A DNA stretch of 64,000 nucleotides from Schistosoma mansoni (lineage: Eukaryota; Platyhelminthes; Trematoda; Strigeidida; Schistosomatidae): contig NW_017386034.1 of the NCBI RefSeq assembly GCF_000237925.1, forward strand, positions 186,001-250,000, written 5' to 3'. Below, piece by piece: positions 10,871-22,615 of this stretch. Position numbers and translations under genes: made by a program. Numbering within the stretch: position 1 is the first letter of the stretch; each line of letters opens with the position of its first letter. The notes beneath the pieces are model-generated. The model saw only the letters and a list, made by a program, of their open reading frames with translations, searched no databases and was not told the DNA's origin.

Positions 10871-13489
10871 TGTCTAACTCGGAGCCCAAAGACTGTGAAA
10901 CTATTCGTTCAAATTTAGGCCAAAGCTCTTATATAATAAGACACCTATTGAGAATTTCAAATGTATTATTTTCTTGATACTAAATTCGATGTAGGTTTTA
11001 TTCACAGTTAAAGTAGTCATGATCTCTCAATAATATTGATACCCCGTTTTGCTCCCTGATAGTTGAAAAATCTATTCATTACTTTTTTAGACTATGAAGC
11101 AAGTTATTTAAAATATTGTAGACTGATTTTGGAAGCGTTTTGTAAAGATAGTCCTTGATAAACTAAAGCATCATTCAATGAGCGTGATTTAAAACAAGAT
11201 TGATACGCGTGGTATTTCAATATGGATATGGATGAAAAATTGTATCAGAGCAATTGAACTTACGCTTTGTAATATTTTCTGAAATATAACGTTAAATCAA
11301 CTTTTTCTATTGTTCTAACGTATATAGCCTGTAGAAACACAAAACATCCCTCAATGTTTCAGATGTGTGGACAAACTGTTCATAAATTTCGGTAAGAAAC
11401 CATTTTCACCTTGAATTTCATGATAGTGGCTATTTAAAGATTAATAAAGAGTACATCTGCTGTACAGTTTAAGTTTTTCATGAGAGTTTAAAAAACTTGA
11501 GTTAACTGAAGTATGTTAGAACGGTAAAAAGCACTAGATTATGTTTCAATTCAATGTGACATATTCTTTAGTATAACAGTCGTTTTAGTTTACTATTCAG
11601 TGTGCCGATCTCTTAACATCAGTTTACTGTAATATTCGTGCACCACAACATTCAGTAGTCTTTTATGTTGATTCAGAGAAAAATCAATTTTCTACTACCA
11701 TCATTTTAGCTATGTAAGGCATTGATGACCGTAAGAATCTATGTAGAAAAGTTGCAATATTTTTGGATTGTGGGTAAAATCTTTGTTTGCCTTCAGTTTT
11801 TAACTCTCCCCTAGTCTTATAAATGTCACTTTTTAGGTTTCAAGTAACAGTAAACAGGACATCACCTAAAAAGATATATTTACATGAAAAAACCCAAAGT
11901 TCTTTACACTACAGCGTATCAAGATAGAATGAAATGAAAACAAATCAACAGTGGATAACTAAACAATTGTATCAAAATAAGAAGTTTCCACCAGAACGAA
12001 GCAGTATCAATGCTTGACCTTCGCAGTTCCGGACCACGATCGATATGTGGAACTGTAAGACAGAGCAGTTACAGTCATGTATACAGTGAAAGTAGACGAC
12101 TCATATAGACAAGACATACTTGCTGCATAGAAAGACGGTGATGCAAGTATGATAGAAATAACTAGATGTTGCAGACTTTACCAGAGGAAGCATCAACGGA
12201 AGATCCGAGGAACAAAATATAAAACTAACAATAACCTGAGTGTCGATCATACAGCCACTTAAAGAGATTCTAATTTTATGAGGGGAGGGAAACTAACTTC
12301 TCAGTTGACCCCTTACAAAAACCTACCAACATTTAACTAATTAAGGAGAGGAAGATGTTAAAAATGAGTAATTATATCACTCAGTAAATTAATTACATTG
12401 GTTGTTTTAGAAGTATAATTTTATTATGTGAACTGAGTTTATACTTTATTTTGTCAAGTAATTGATGTATAGTACTAATCAATTAAATATATCTAAACTT
12501 GACTGTTGATCAGGATAACTGAATATTCAAAGGTCAGTGTAGTCAGATATGATTTTGATTCATTTTCAGTGCATAATAATTCTTCATGTATAATAATTGC
12601 CTTCGTCCTTGTGTTGACTATATTACCATTTTATTCGATTGTAATATTATTCAACATAGTTATAAACAATGGATGTAAAATTTAGACTATCGTGAAGTGA
12701 AGAAGACACTCATAATAATAATAATAATAATAATAATAAATTAAAAATAGCTTTTAACTTACTTTGAACTGTTTCGAATGCTGAACAAAATGACGTCGCT
12801 GATTAGTTTATTCATTCAGTAAACTTAATTAACGCATTTTATAACCCGCTATTGATTTTTTAAAACAACTTTGCGACTCTAATTAATTTATAGTTCTGTA
12901 AAACTTATTTGAGTTACTTCTTTCAGTAAATTTTAATGACGGACGTATTATTCGCCAGGTTGTAATTATCATGTGAAAATTGAGAAATAAACAAGATTAG
13001 TGGGAAAACGTCTAGACAGAAGTAAAAAAAACATATGTTTAAACTGATCATGGAACAGCTACTTGTCCTCTAGTATTTAAAATGAACCCAGTTCGTGAAA
13101 TTTTAATTCAGAACTTATGTACAATACTCAACAACGTGTAATTCAGTAAAGCTATAAACAACCTTTCCCACTTTCCCTTTTGTAACAATTAGACTAAGAG
13201 ATTAACTATCAAGACTACTCTCTTCGTTTGAAGCGTATTAGTGTGAATGTTACTGTGAATCAAGTTACATTGTCCGATATTCTCTGGACATACAAATACA
13301 TCAACTTTAAAATGCTATCGTGCATGCAATTTTTTAATGGATAACTACGTACTTCAAAACTATACTTCACTGTGCATTGGATTATTTATTTTGTCTATGA
13401 TTGTGATCGACTGTATTATGTACAAAATACGGTAATTAATTTTCTGTTTGAAAATCTTCACTTAGACTAAAATATTAATTTTTGTCAAC
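10871..13489. other. Gene-free spacer with a less AT-rich block near 12.0-12.3 kb
   Basis: No gene recognised. Bases 12000-12320 are noticeably richer in G and C than the surroundings and may be an old repeat, but I could not match them to anything in the window. Confidence 0.45.
12712..12739. repeat. (ATA)n microsatellite
   Basis: About nine uninterrupted ATA/TAA units. Confidence 0.9.
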
Positions 13490-13822
13490 CAGAAAAACAG
13501 TTTTATGGGAGAGGACAAACCAGTTTCCAGCTGAAGAGGAAATTAGGAAAAGACGTTGGGAGTGGATAGGACATAGATTGAGGAAATCACCGATGTGCAT
13601 CATCAGGCAATCCCTAACTTGGAATCCGGAAGGAAAGCGGAAAAGAGGAAGGCCACAGAACACACTACGCCGGGAATGAGAAGCAGATATGAAAAGGATG
13701 AATAAAAACCAGAAAGAACTGGAAAGGATTGCCCAGGACAGAGTTGGATGGAGAATGCTGATGGGCGGCCTATGCTCCTCGATGAGGGGTAACAGGCGTA
13801 AGTAAGTAAGTAAGTAAGAATA
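13490..13822 (+). mobile_element. RTE-type LINE, 5'-truncated 3' end with (GTAA)n tail
   Basis: The plus strand encodes [20 protein letters not shown] and IGHRLRKSP, then [20 protein letters not shown], which is the C-terminal region of schistosome RTE LINE polymerases. Degraded coding follows, to the element end GGTAACAGGCGTAA and about five GTAA units. It is closely related to the 39.3-42.4 kb element, which ends in the same motif. Only the last ~330 bases are present, the usual result of incomplete reverse transcription. Confidence 0.85.
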
Positions 13823-14849
13823 ACAGTTCACAAATGTAACGCAATCAATCAAATACATATCGTTTAATAACTTATTAATGACAGAAATAAGGAAAAAAAC
13901 GTTATTTGGTTACTTTTCATTAGGAAATTGCAAAATAAACACTTATTATCTAAATGTGTTTTTTATTTTCAAATAGTCATGTTTATTATCAGTTCAAACA
14001 CATTTTTATTGCACTGTAATGTGAACATCATAACTTACCTTTCATTGATTCATTAAGTAGGCAAATCAATATTATGGTTCCAAGTGCATATCCCATAGTT
14101 AATTACTGATCTTTCACTCGAACAAATACTAGTGATGATAATAATAATAATAATCTATGTTATACTCGTTTTATATTCTGTTTGGAAAACTGAAATGTTA
14201 TGATAAAAACACAAAAAAAACGTATCAAATTCTTTTATATAATTCTTTTTATTTATTTACTTTGTTTAAACAAGTTGATAATATCATATCCAATCGGTAA
14301 ATACGTCGGTCTGCAAAAGCATTTTTTATTGTGCATCATAACAAATCTGTTATAGTTAAGAAGAAATGGAGATTCTGAACATTACTTTTATTTTATTATT
14401 AGATTCTATCACTATTATTTTACACCAAAGTAAAGTGACTTTTCATAGTTAACTTAGCAGCTGTTTTAATGAAACATAGTAACTGATAAAAGTATACCAC
14501 TTAATGTTATTTATGGTATTTCATCATTGTTTACTAAAACGATTTGAACTCGTCTTGTGGACGGACACATATTACACTTTATGTTATAAATATAATAACC
14601 TTATTTATTGTATTTTAAAAAAGTTTTCAGTAATTATATTTCATTTAAATTGACAGTAAACTTGAAAAACAAACTTAACAGTTCTCAAATCCTTTAAGAT
14701 CTTCATCCTTTTTATTCTTCACTATTTTTGTGCTTACAATTTACTTACTTATTCATATACACATACATATGCACATCATTCAACTGCATAAATTTCACCT
14801 AATAATCCAATGTCTGTCTACTTTGAGTGTTGGTGTAACGGTTGCTCAA
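13823..14849. other. Gene-free AT-rich spacer
   Basis: Nothing recognised beyond short ATA runs near 14140. Confidence 0.5.
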
Positions 14850-15070
14850 CTTTCGTGGATTGGTTGAAGTTATACATTAACACCGTTGGATACCGGCTCA
14901 ACTGTCTATCGGTTTAGTGCACGCGCTCGAGACTGGTGGGTCCTGGATTAGAATCTCCCGAGGTGGGATCATGAATACGCTGAGGAGTCCCACGATAGGA
15001 CGAAACGGCCGTTCAGTGCTTCCAGGTTTTCCTTGGTGGTCTAGCTTCAATTGATTCATGATTTCAACCA
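14850..15070 (+). mobile_element. SM-alpha type SINE with hammerhead core
   Basis: On the plus strand: TGGATTGGTTGAAGTTATAC, an altered A-box region (CGGCTCAACTGTCTATCGG), a degraded B-box region, then CTGAGGAGTCCCACGATAGG and ACGAAACGGCC at 14980-15010, ending GGTGGTCTAGCTTCAATTGA. The core CTGAGGA, the GTCC/GGAC stem II and GAAAC are intact. The cleavage triplet is GTT. Stem I is weakened on the 5' side (ATAC where other copies have GCAC). The head region is truncated. Confidence 0.85.
14975..15020 (+). ncRNA. Hammerhead ribozyme core of the 15 kb SM-alpha copy
   Basis: All catalytic core positions of CUGANGA...GAAA are present and stem II forms a 4-bp GUCC/GGAC helix with loop CACGAUA. 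GUU is a permitted cleavage triplet. The weak stem I makes activity uncertain. Confidence 0.65.
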
Positions 15071-16639
15071 TATGTAAAAATGTTGAGATAACTGTTTATC
15101 ATTTTGTATTATCTTAATTGCTCTTATTACAACTATTTGTCATTTTCTGTTTATCACTTTTAAATGTTTTAATTTTAGTTTCATATACTCCTATTTGTGT
15201 AATTATTATCTTTATCGCTAACTCACAAATTAACTTAACTAGTTAAATATCTGACATGCTGTAAATAATGCAATAAAAGTACTAATAATAATTTAGGTAT
15301 TTATTTAACTAGCATAAGAAAAATCATCTGTGTTTTTTAAGCTTTTCAAGCACAATTATAAACTAAGACTAATATGAGTTGTATCTAGCTTCCAGGGATT
15401 TTGAGAAACATCTGTAGATACCTTCTGACAAGACTAATATATATGAAATAAATCCTCTGCTCAGACTTTTACTTTACGAGAGCAGCTGACGATCATCATA
15501 TAACTTCACGAATACCATATCTTCATATAACTGGCATTTTCTTAACTACTTTACATATGTATAGGATTGAAAGACCATAGGACTGTATTATTTATGTGCG
15601 TACTATGTACCAAATACGTATACACCGTCATATATATATGCGAATGGTAATTATTGGGACTTCAGCAGCAACAAAGCTCTAAAGGATTGGTTCTTGTCAA
15701 CCTAAGCTCAGGTAACTGTACCTCTTATCATATGTGAAGATCATTCTACCATTTGCCGTCTGAGGATTAAAAACGCGTACTTTCTGAAGGCCGTTCGATC
15801 TCACTAGATAAACACTAACTTCTGCAACAGCATCAGGGCGAAAACGGGCCTTCGTCATCACATCAGTGATGCTTAACTGATGGTCACATCAATCGGTTGC
15901 TGTAAGGAACCAAGGAGGCTTTCCGGAAAAATAGTTGTCGCGAAGATGGGACTGAGGCCAGGGAATTTCTAGGGTTTTTTAAATTTGCCAACAGACATTA
16001 AATACGTTTTGTGATGCCAGTACCCTTTGTGATTATTTCTTTAGTGCTCGAGGATATTTCCAATGAAAAGGCACTCTCTAGGGACTGTTAGATCATATAC
16101 TTATATCTTGGAGATTGTAGAGACCAGCAAAACGTTTTCAGAGATCTGGGTGCAATGAGATTACTCCTCGACAGAAAAAACCACAATGCTAGGAGTTCCC
16201 GTAAACTCTAGACCTCCTCTGGAGTGTAGAGCTCGTTCAACTACGACACTATCCTTAGACAATTCAGTAGAGATGTACACTTGCAAAATCTTAGATTATA
16301 GGAGTTCTTTAAATAGATCTTAATTGAAAATTCGTTGACCAGTAACTTCCTTATTCCGCAAAATATTTGTTTCTAAACCATGTCCTGTTCTGGTTGTCTA
16401 CGGCTTGTCGGCCAGCGAAATCCCTACGCCCAAGAACGAAGGTTTCAGGGGTTTTGAATGATGCGAAATAGTCATTACCGGACATGTCCGACGTAACGTA
16501 CCTGATCGTTTCGAGCTGCTATGTTCTAATAATTGTGAGGAGCTGTACACGCTGGTCAGTCATACTGCTCACGATGGTTTGTCTTTGCGCAGCAAAGGTC
16601 ATTATCAAGGAAATAACAAGGCTCATGCATCATCGAAAA
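15071..16639. other. Unidentified stretch, less AT-rich from 15.6 to 16.5 kb
   Basis: 15640-16540 has balanced base composition unlike the flanks and probably holds old mobile-element sequence, perhaps upstream parts of the Penelope-like element that follows. No domain could be read in any frame. Confidence 0.4.
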
Positions 16640-17012
16640 CCTAAAAGACATTAAAACAATTACATGACATCCCACTGTGTTTATCAATTTGAATGTGTGT
16701 GTGGTCATATATACGTGAGGAGGAGAAATTGTGGTCTCCAAATCATGGTATGTGTACATGTACCTAAATGGTTTCAGAAACAAATAGAATTAAATAACCC
16801 AATAAGAGTGGAGAATAAACATCCATCATCCCTTATTGTCAAACACATAATTGAAACAAGCTATAAGATTGATATTAACTCGACTTTTGTAGTGTTGCAC
16901 AAAAGTGTAAATGGTAGTATACTAAAGTTTATTGAAGCCTTAGCCATACAAAAATTTAAACCCGTTTTGTGTATTCAAAAACAGTTTTTTCTAGGAAGCT
17001 TAGGTCTTGTAT
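16640..17012 (+). pseudogene. Penelope-like element, GIY-YIG endonuclease domain
   Basis: About 115 codons read SHCVYQFECVCGHIYVRR, then CVHVPKWFQKQ, KHPSSLIVKHIIET, FVVLHKS and IEALAIQKFKPVLC. This is the GIY-YIG-type endonuclease of Penelope-like elements: a Cys pair before H-IYVG(R), a basic helix, and the late E-A-(L/I)-x-I-x-K motif. The usual Gly after IYV is Arg here, so the domain is likely inactive. The reverse transcriptase is absent directly upstream. Position 17012 abuts a CR1-like LINE fragment. Confidence 0.75.
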
Positions 17013-17019
17013 AAAAATC

Positions 17020-18070
17020 GCCTAATAAATTGGTCTTCCAATCTTTCGTTAAGCATGAGAAAACGGGCTGCAATCTTACCGTCAAACATAAAGGAGCTCG
17101 ACCCTAACGTACTCAAAACTCTGGGAAAACCATCACAGGTCTGGATGATTTTCCCATAATCACAAAACACAGCTCTAACCTTCCTTTCAATCTGTAGAGC
17201 AAAACAGTAACAGTATCCTAGAAAGATTATCCTGCTCATCTCATTTCAGATTCTATCATATCCTGATTCCAGGAGACTTCAATCTTCCTAAAGTCAAATT
17301 TGTCAACCACGCGTACATTAAATATGAGAACTCCATTGGAGTTTGGTTCCTCAGCCTTATTGAAGGTGTCGGATTATTCAAAAATATGAAGTTAGCAAAT
17401 CGCCGAAGAAATGGTCAATAACTATCACGCTTAGGCTGCATTTTTACGAATAAAGATCTCATAAACAAAAACCTCTCAATCTTGGTTCTTTTGGGAGAGT
17501 GATCAAGCTGTCATACGCTTCAATTTTATCGGCAAAACTAAGCTAAAACATCCTACTAACAATAAGCGCTGGAATTACAAACCTTTGAATGTGTCAGCTC
17601 TTCAGGACAATTTACTGCATGTGAACCGGGAAAACCACTTTTAGCTTGATGCGGACGCTCATTGAGATTTCTTACTGCACATGATCTTTTGTGCCACACA
17701 ACAGTTTGTCCCACAAACGCTCATTAAAGACTACAAGAGATACACATTTATAAAGAATCCCACTCTTCGAATGCTAAGACACAAAAGGCATTACTAGAAG
17801 GAATTCAAAGCAACTGGTAACGAAAGCACATGTAGGAGGATCAAACAAGCGATGTGCTAATTCGCGAAGGCAGTGGGAGAAGATAAGCTTCAGTATTGGA
17901 TAGACATAACTGATAAATTTGTCTCACATCCGAAAAACTTATTCTGTCATGCAGCCTCTCCTTGACAAGCTAAAACCAGAGTTCCTCAGTTGTTAGGCCC
18001 CAATCACCCAACTAACAACGACGGTGATGTCGCATACCTGGTAGAACAATATGTTTGAACATTTCAGCTG
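17020..18070 (+). pseudogene. CR1-like LINE fragment (same family as 29.6-33.2 kb)
   Basis: The segment 17250-18065 parallels 30780-31620 along its length. Shared landmarks are the CATATCCTGATTC then AGG-GACTTCAATCTT endonuclease site (GDFN motif), the AACAATAAGCGCTGGAATT region, the ACAAAAGGCA stretch and GACGGTGATGTCGC near the end. Bases 17140-17235 resemble the ORF1 start at 29590-29670, so the ORF1 body is deleted and joined to the endonuclease. Stops are scattered through every frame. An old, internally deleted copy. Confidence 0.7.
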
Positions 18071-18859
18071 TTAGATGCGAACTGCATCGGCTAGAGCTTC
18101 ACCTCCAGCGGTGGATCTGAGGTCTAATCTGGTGTATCGGCACTATGGCACAAGGACACTTCTCCTGGCAGATATTGTTTATTTTGCCGTACTGAGGAAA
18201 GTACCTTCAATCTTGGCGAAATCCCCCAGTGATGTTCCCATACTCTTTGCATGTTCTGCTGTTCGAGAAAGACATGATTGATCCGAGCGACAATCGGCCT
18301 TCTTCCGTTGGCAGTAAGAAATTTGATGCGGTCTAGACTTTTAACGTGAGTACTGATGGCGAAGAATCTGTTCCGGAAAGAGCCAAACACCCATTAGATA
18401 CCATTAGATATTGTTGGTCAAAATACTAAAGCAGTGGATAAGTGTCTCGATAAAACCGTCACCGTCTCAAGTATTCTTGATGTGACTTCCCCGACTGATG
18501 AGAAATCGGGGATAGTGTTAAAACAATGGAGAGAAAGAGAAACAGGCATAGGCAATGATTGTTAGTTTAATTAGTCTTTGCAATACTCGCTCTCTGAGTC
18601 GTTGCACACTCCTTCGAAGTCCCGAAGTAAGACAGTACTTAACCGTAGTATGGTTGAACAGCATTTATTCTCATTGAATGTTATTGTAAGTGATTTGTAC
18701 GAACCCAAAGACTCTGATCCAAAAATTATTATTGTTGACTATTGCGGTACGTTTGAAGTTTCCGTTACGATTACACGGTATTATTCATTAAGTGCATATA
18801 TATCGTTAAACCCTAATTTATAACTCAATAATAACATTTAAATTGACCCTTGAAGAAAA
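18071..18859. other. Unidentified stretch, likely repeat-derived
   Basis: A minus-strand open frame at 18390-18124 (88 codons, with CHSADTPD at its end) and plus-strand frames at 18075 and 18578 look neither host-like nor like a known LINE domain. I make no functional call. Confidence 0.35.
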
Positions 18860-20310
18860 GTGGTTCGACTGACACAAAAACGCGCAAGGAAAAGCCCTAT
18901 TTCTTCAGATAATAACAATTCTGCTCTAGCCTATACTCCATGCTCTGCAACTCCTGTTGCATCAGATAATAGCGGTAGTGGACGTATAGCACACCTGTCG
19001 CTAGATGACTCAGTGTCAAACTTAATAATGGGTTCTAACTCACGATCTGAGGGAATCGATAATATTAAGAGTGAATTAGCCGCTGTCTATAAGCAATTAA
19101 GTGATATGCGTTCTAAAGTGGAGTCACTTGCGGGCTCTTTATTAGAGCATGATGATCTTAAACTAGAACTGAAGACACCGTCACCCCTTAAACTGCTGTT
19201 ATCAAAGGATGTAGTTCCTGCAGAACTTGAAGACAGGATCAAAGTAGAATACGTTATCGACTTAATAACTAATGAAGCCTCTAAGCGAATAATATCTCGA
19301 AATAATGTGATTATCTATAATATACCGGACAAATTTGCCATTAAAACTAAGGAATTCGATACGGCAATCACAACAAATTATTCCACCTTACCAAAATAAG
19401 GATTTGTTCGGCCTCCAGAAATCCCTTGTTCCACTAGCACTACAATTCGCTCAAGCTATGGCCCATACGGTCAGGCAAACACATTAAACCATAGTCCAGG
19501 CATATCTAGAACTCATACCATCGATAAGGATGCTCTCGGTTTTTTTACACTCCATACAAGTATATAACTAATTTGAAAGCAGTGATCATAAGATAGTAGC
19601 TTGTGCTCTCCCTATCTATCCTTCTTATAACTGACCAATTCAAAGAACCTGCAATTGTAGAGACTATAAGCATGCAGATTGGAACCTCTTGCACTCACTG
19701 ATCGAACTCTCACACTGGGATGAATTCTTCTCATGTAATAATCTCACAGATGCCATCAACATATTCTATTTGATTGTTTACTCTTGTCTAGATTCCTGTG
19801 CACCAATTAAGACTTACAGGATTAGTAAACCTTACGAATTATATATACCAGCTAAATATCGTAATAAACTAAGACGCCTACAGAAACATTATTTTAAATC
19901 TGACGACTTCACGGCAGTCACACAAATAACAATAATTTTTAACCAAATTAAAGAGAAACGTAGGTTAAAATCCATCAATGAAGAGCTATTGGCACTAAGT
20001 ACTAGCTCAAAAACGCGAAACCTAATCCACCTTTACAATAAACGTGCTAAATCAACTCAAAATGTTGATATACCATGCATCCTGCATAATAATAGTTTTA
20101 TATATGACCCAAAAACTATAGCAGACCTTTTCAGTGGTAATTTTGCAAATGGCAAAGAATCCATAAATGGTTCTGTTTCAAGAGTTATTTTCGTGACTGG
20201 TAACTCAATAAAATCTATCTCCTTCACATGTCTGAAAATTAGTAAGGTTTTAAATACCCATTATTTGTTCGCTCCATTGATGCATACTGCTCCTCTGAAA
20301 ATGCATTAAT
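18860..20310 (+). pseudogene. Non-LTR retrotransposon with ORF1 and partial ORF2, internally deleted
   Basis: 18860-19399 encodes a 179-codon ORF1-like protein. It has a Ser/Asn-rich start, a predicted coiled coil (around IKSELAAVYKQLSDMRSKVE) and a NNVIIYNIPDK motif like the start of the RNA-binding domain in CR1/L1-type ORF1. No ATG opens it. 19689-20309 encodes 206 codons of the linker between endonuclease and reverse transcriptase (SCAPIKTYRI, then YIPAKYRNKLRRLQKHYFK, IKEKRRLKSINEELLAL, FSGNFANG). The endonuclease is deleted between them and no RT domain follows. The family differs from the 29.6 kb LINE. Confidence 0.6.
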
Positions 20311-21257
20311 TGTTCTAGCGCCTGTAAGTGTATTTTACTCCACAAATGAGGTTATAGGAACCTTAAATGTTTGACCACTTACTTGCTGTCACTTTACATT
20401 GACACTGTCACTAGCAACTCTAACTCGTTTGAATAATATCTAACATGTACAGTGGTAAACCTGACCAGCATATTTTAGCAATCATTGCTTTGTTGTTCCG
20501 TGCTCTCTGCTTTAATCTTGCTTTCTCTAGTTGTAGATATTTATCAGTAACTCGTTCTGGCACTGGAAATAACCTTAAAGAACAACGTTCATAAATCATT
20601 AGGCTATCCGCCTAAGAAAAATCTAAAAGTTCCCTGGTGATGCATTGGCTTGCCGTGTTACATCTCATAAATAAACTACTTAACAGTTACTGAACCAGCG
20701 AACATAAAGCAATCTTATATCTCATGTTTGTTCTCTACATTAAATGTTGCTATTTATATCAAATTGATCATGCCTGTAAACTGGTGTGAATTCTGTAATT
20801 ATTATTTTCAGAATATATATTATTATATAAAGCAAAGCCTCCAGTAGTTAGCAGGCAAAAAATGACATAATTATTGAGGTCAGTGAACACCACTCTTAAA
20901 GACGAAATATCCGTTTCTAGTCTAATTATTTGGAATCTGAAGGGGTAAAAACGTATGCAGACGGTTCGGAGTCAATGGAATTCACCATCAGGAACGCACT
21001 GGCAGAATAGTTTTCTGGAGTATGTATCACTAAATTAGTAAGACTCAGTGAGTTAAGAGGAGAGACCCAACCAAAAAGAAACTTGAAGCTAGTTTTCAAA
21101 GCTAGAACGAAAGGAACGCTATAACGCAGGTCGAATGTTTGTGTACGACTGCATTGACCATCTGACGATTGAATCAAGTGGAAGAATGCCCTAAGTTAAA
21201 AACTTGAAGGCGAAATGGATAAATATATTTAGATCCAGGATTCTAGGGTAGTTAAGT
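20311..21257. other. Gene-free spacer before the LTR element
   Basis: No domain recognised. The last bases, AAGT at 21254-21257, are the left target-site duplication of the LTR element. Confidence 0.5.
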
Positions 21258-21524
21258 TGTAACAGCTCAGGTTGGTTGGTTAAGAGTTGACCCCAAACAA
21301 CCAAGCATATGCTAAAACAGTATTGTTCAAGTATTCATTCACTTCCTTACCTTTTGTAAGCGTTATATTCCCTACTATCTTATATGGAATGTTGAGAGCC
21401 TTTGTTTGTCTGAACAGATAATCCCACGCTCCACTGTGACTGCGCGAAGATCGAAATAAAGACCTATTCACTACTTCTCTGGTTTCTTCTATCAATAGCA
21501 CGAGGGTTACCTATAGGCACGAAA
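21258..21524 (+). repeat. 5' LTR
   Basis: 267 bases from TGTAACAGCTCAGG to GGCACGAAA, with AATAAA inside. Same length and, by eye, same sequence as 27260-27526. Confidence 0.92.
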
Positions 21525-21722
21525 GTGGTGAGCCCTTTTTGAACACAATTTAACCTCATTTCTGATATTAATTTTTTTTTTTTACTTAATCGTAAAAGTA
21601 GACCGGATTATCCGTAAACTAAGTTGAGTATATAACTAGTTTATTCCGTATTATCTTAAGTTATTCGTGTTATAGTAACCATTTTTCGTGCTAACTTTAT
21701 TGCTATATTTGTCACATACCTC

Positions 21723-22568
21723 ATGTCAGACTCAATAGAAACCCATAATCTGGAGGATTTGTCACCAGTGGTGATAGACACTGTTATAACTACGAAATCC
21801 CGACTTCCAGAATTTGATCGTAGTGATCCTGAGTTGTGGTTTGCTCAACTAGAGCATTATTTCACAAGACACAATATCAAATCTGAAGGGATTCGCTATA
21901 GAGACTTGTGTTCTATCCTTCCTCCTTCAGTTGCCAAAGAAGTCCGTGACTTGATTTTAGACCCACCATCACCACAACCATACACCATCTTAAGACGAGA
22001 GATAATAAACCGTTTATCATTATCAGATAGTCAAAGAATCCAAAGACTTTTTCAAGGTGAAACACTAGGTGATCGGTCGCCGTCACAGTTTTTGCGTCAC
22101 CTCCAAGTGTTAATGGGTGATAACACGGTGGGTGAAGCAGTCCTAAAACAAGGATGGATACAAGCTCTCCCATGCTACGTCCAACACTGTTTGGATGCAC
22201 AAGATCCTGAAACCTCATTTAGCGCGTATAGCCGATAGAATAATGGAGTAATGGAGAGAGGTCCTCCAACTGGACCAGGCACAATAAATCACACACAAAA
22301 AGTAGAATCAGCAAAAGACCCCGTCATAGAAGGACTCATTGCGAGTGTTAAGAGTCTCACTGAGGCTGTCACCAGAATGCAAATGGGTCATAGAAACAGG
22401 AGCAGGTCACCACAACGACCACGATCCAAGTCACAAAACAGGTCACAAATGTCCAGACAACCTGGGCAGTTTTGTTGGTACCACTGGAAGTTTGGTGTCA
22501 ACTCAACCAAGTGCATGCAACCATGCGCCTGGCCTAAGCATAATTCTAAGACAGCGGGAAACGAGTAA
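21723..22568 (+). other. gag region of the LTR element
   Basis: Encodes the Gag segment: an N-terminal part with RLPEFDRSDPELWFAQLE, typical of flatworm gypsy Gag, a capsid-like helical region, then a basic Arg/Ser-rich stretch and a C-x3-H-x8-C-x3-C zinc motif near the end. Part of the fossil described above. Confidence 0.75.
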
Positions 22569-22615
22569 CCCCTCCCCAGGTCGCGACGACTGAGGAGGGG
22601 CGCCAAAACAGTCGC

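Noticed and set aside
13801-13822. (GTAA)n run as a telomere-like or regulatory repeat
   Set aside because: It is the 3' tail of an RTE LINE, seen again at 42386-42397.
13475-13858. 127-codon minus-strand frame
   Set aside because: Antisense shadow of the RTE LINE C-terminal coding region, which is on the plus strand.
21280-21501. 73-codon minus-strand open frame, repeated exactly at 27282-27503
   Set aside because: Both copies lie inside the LTRs of the gypsy-type element; identity comes from LTR duplication, not from a host gene family.
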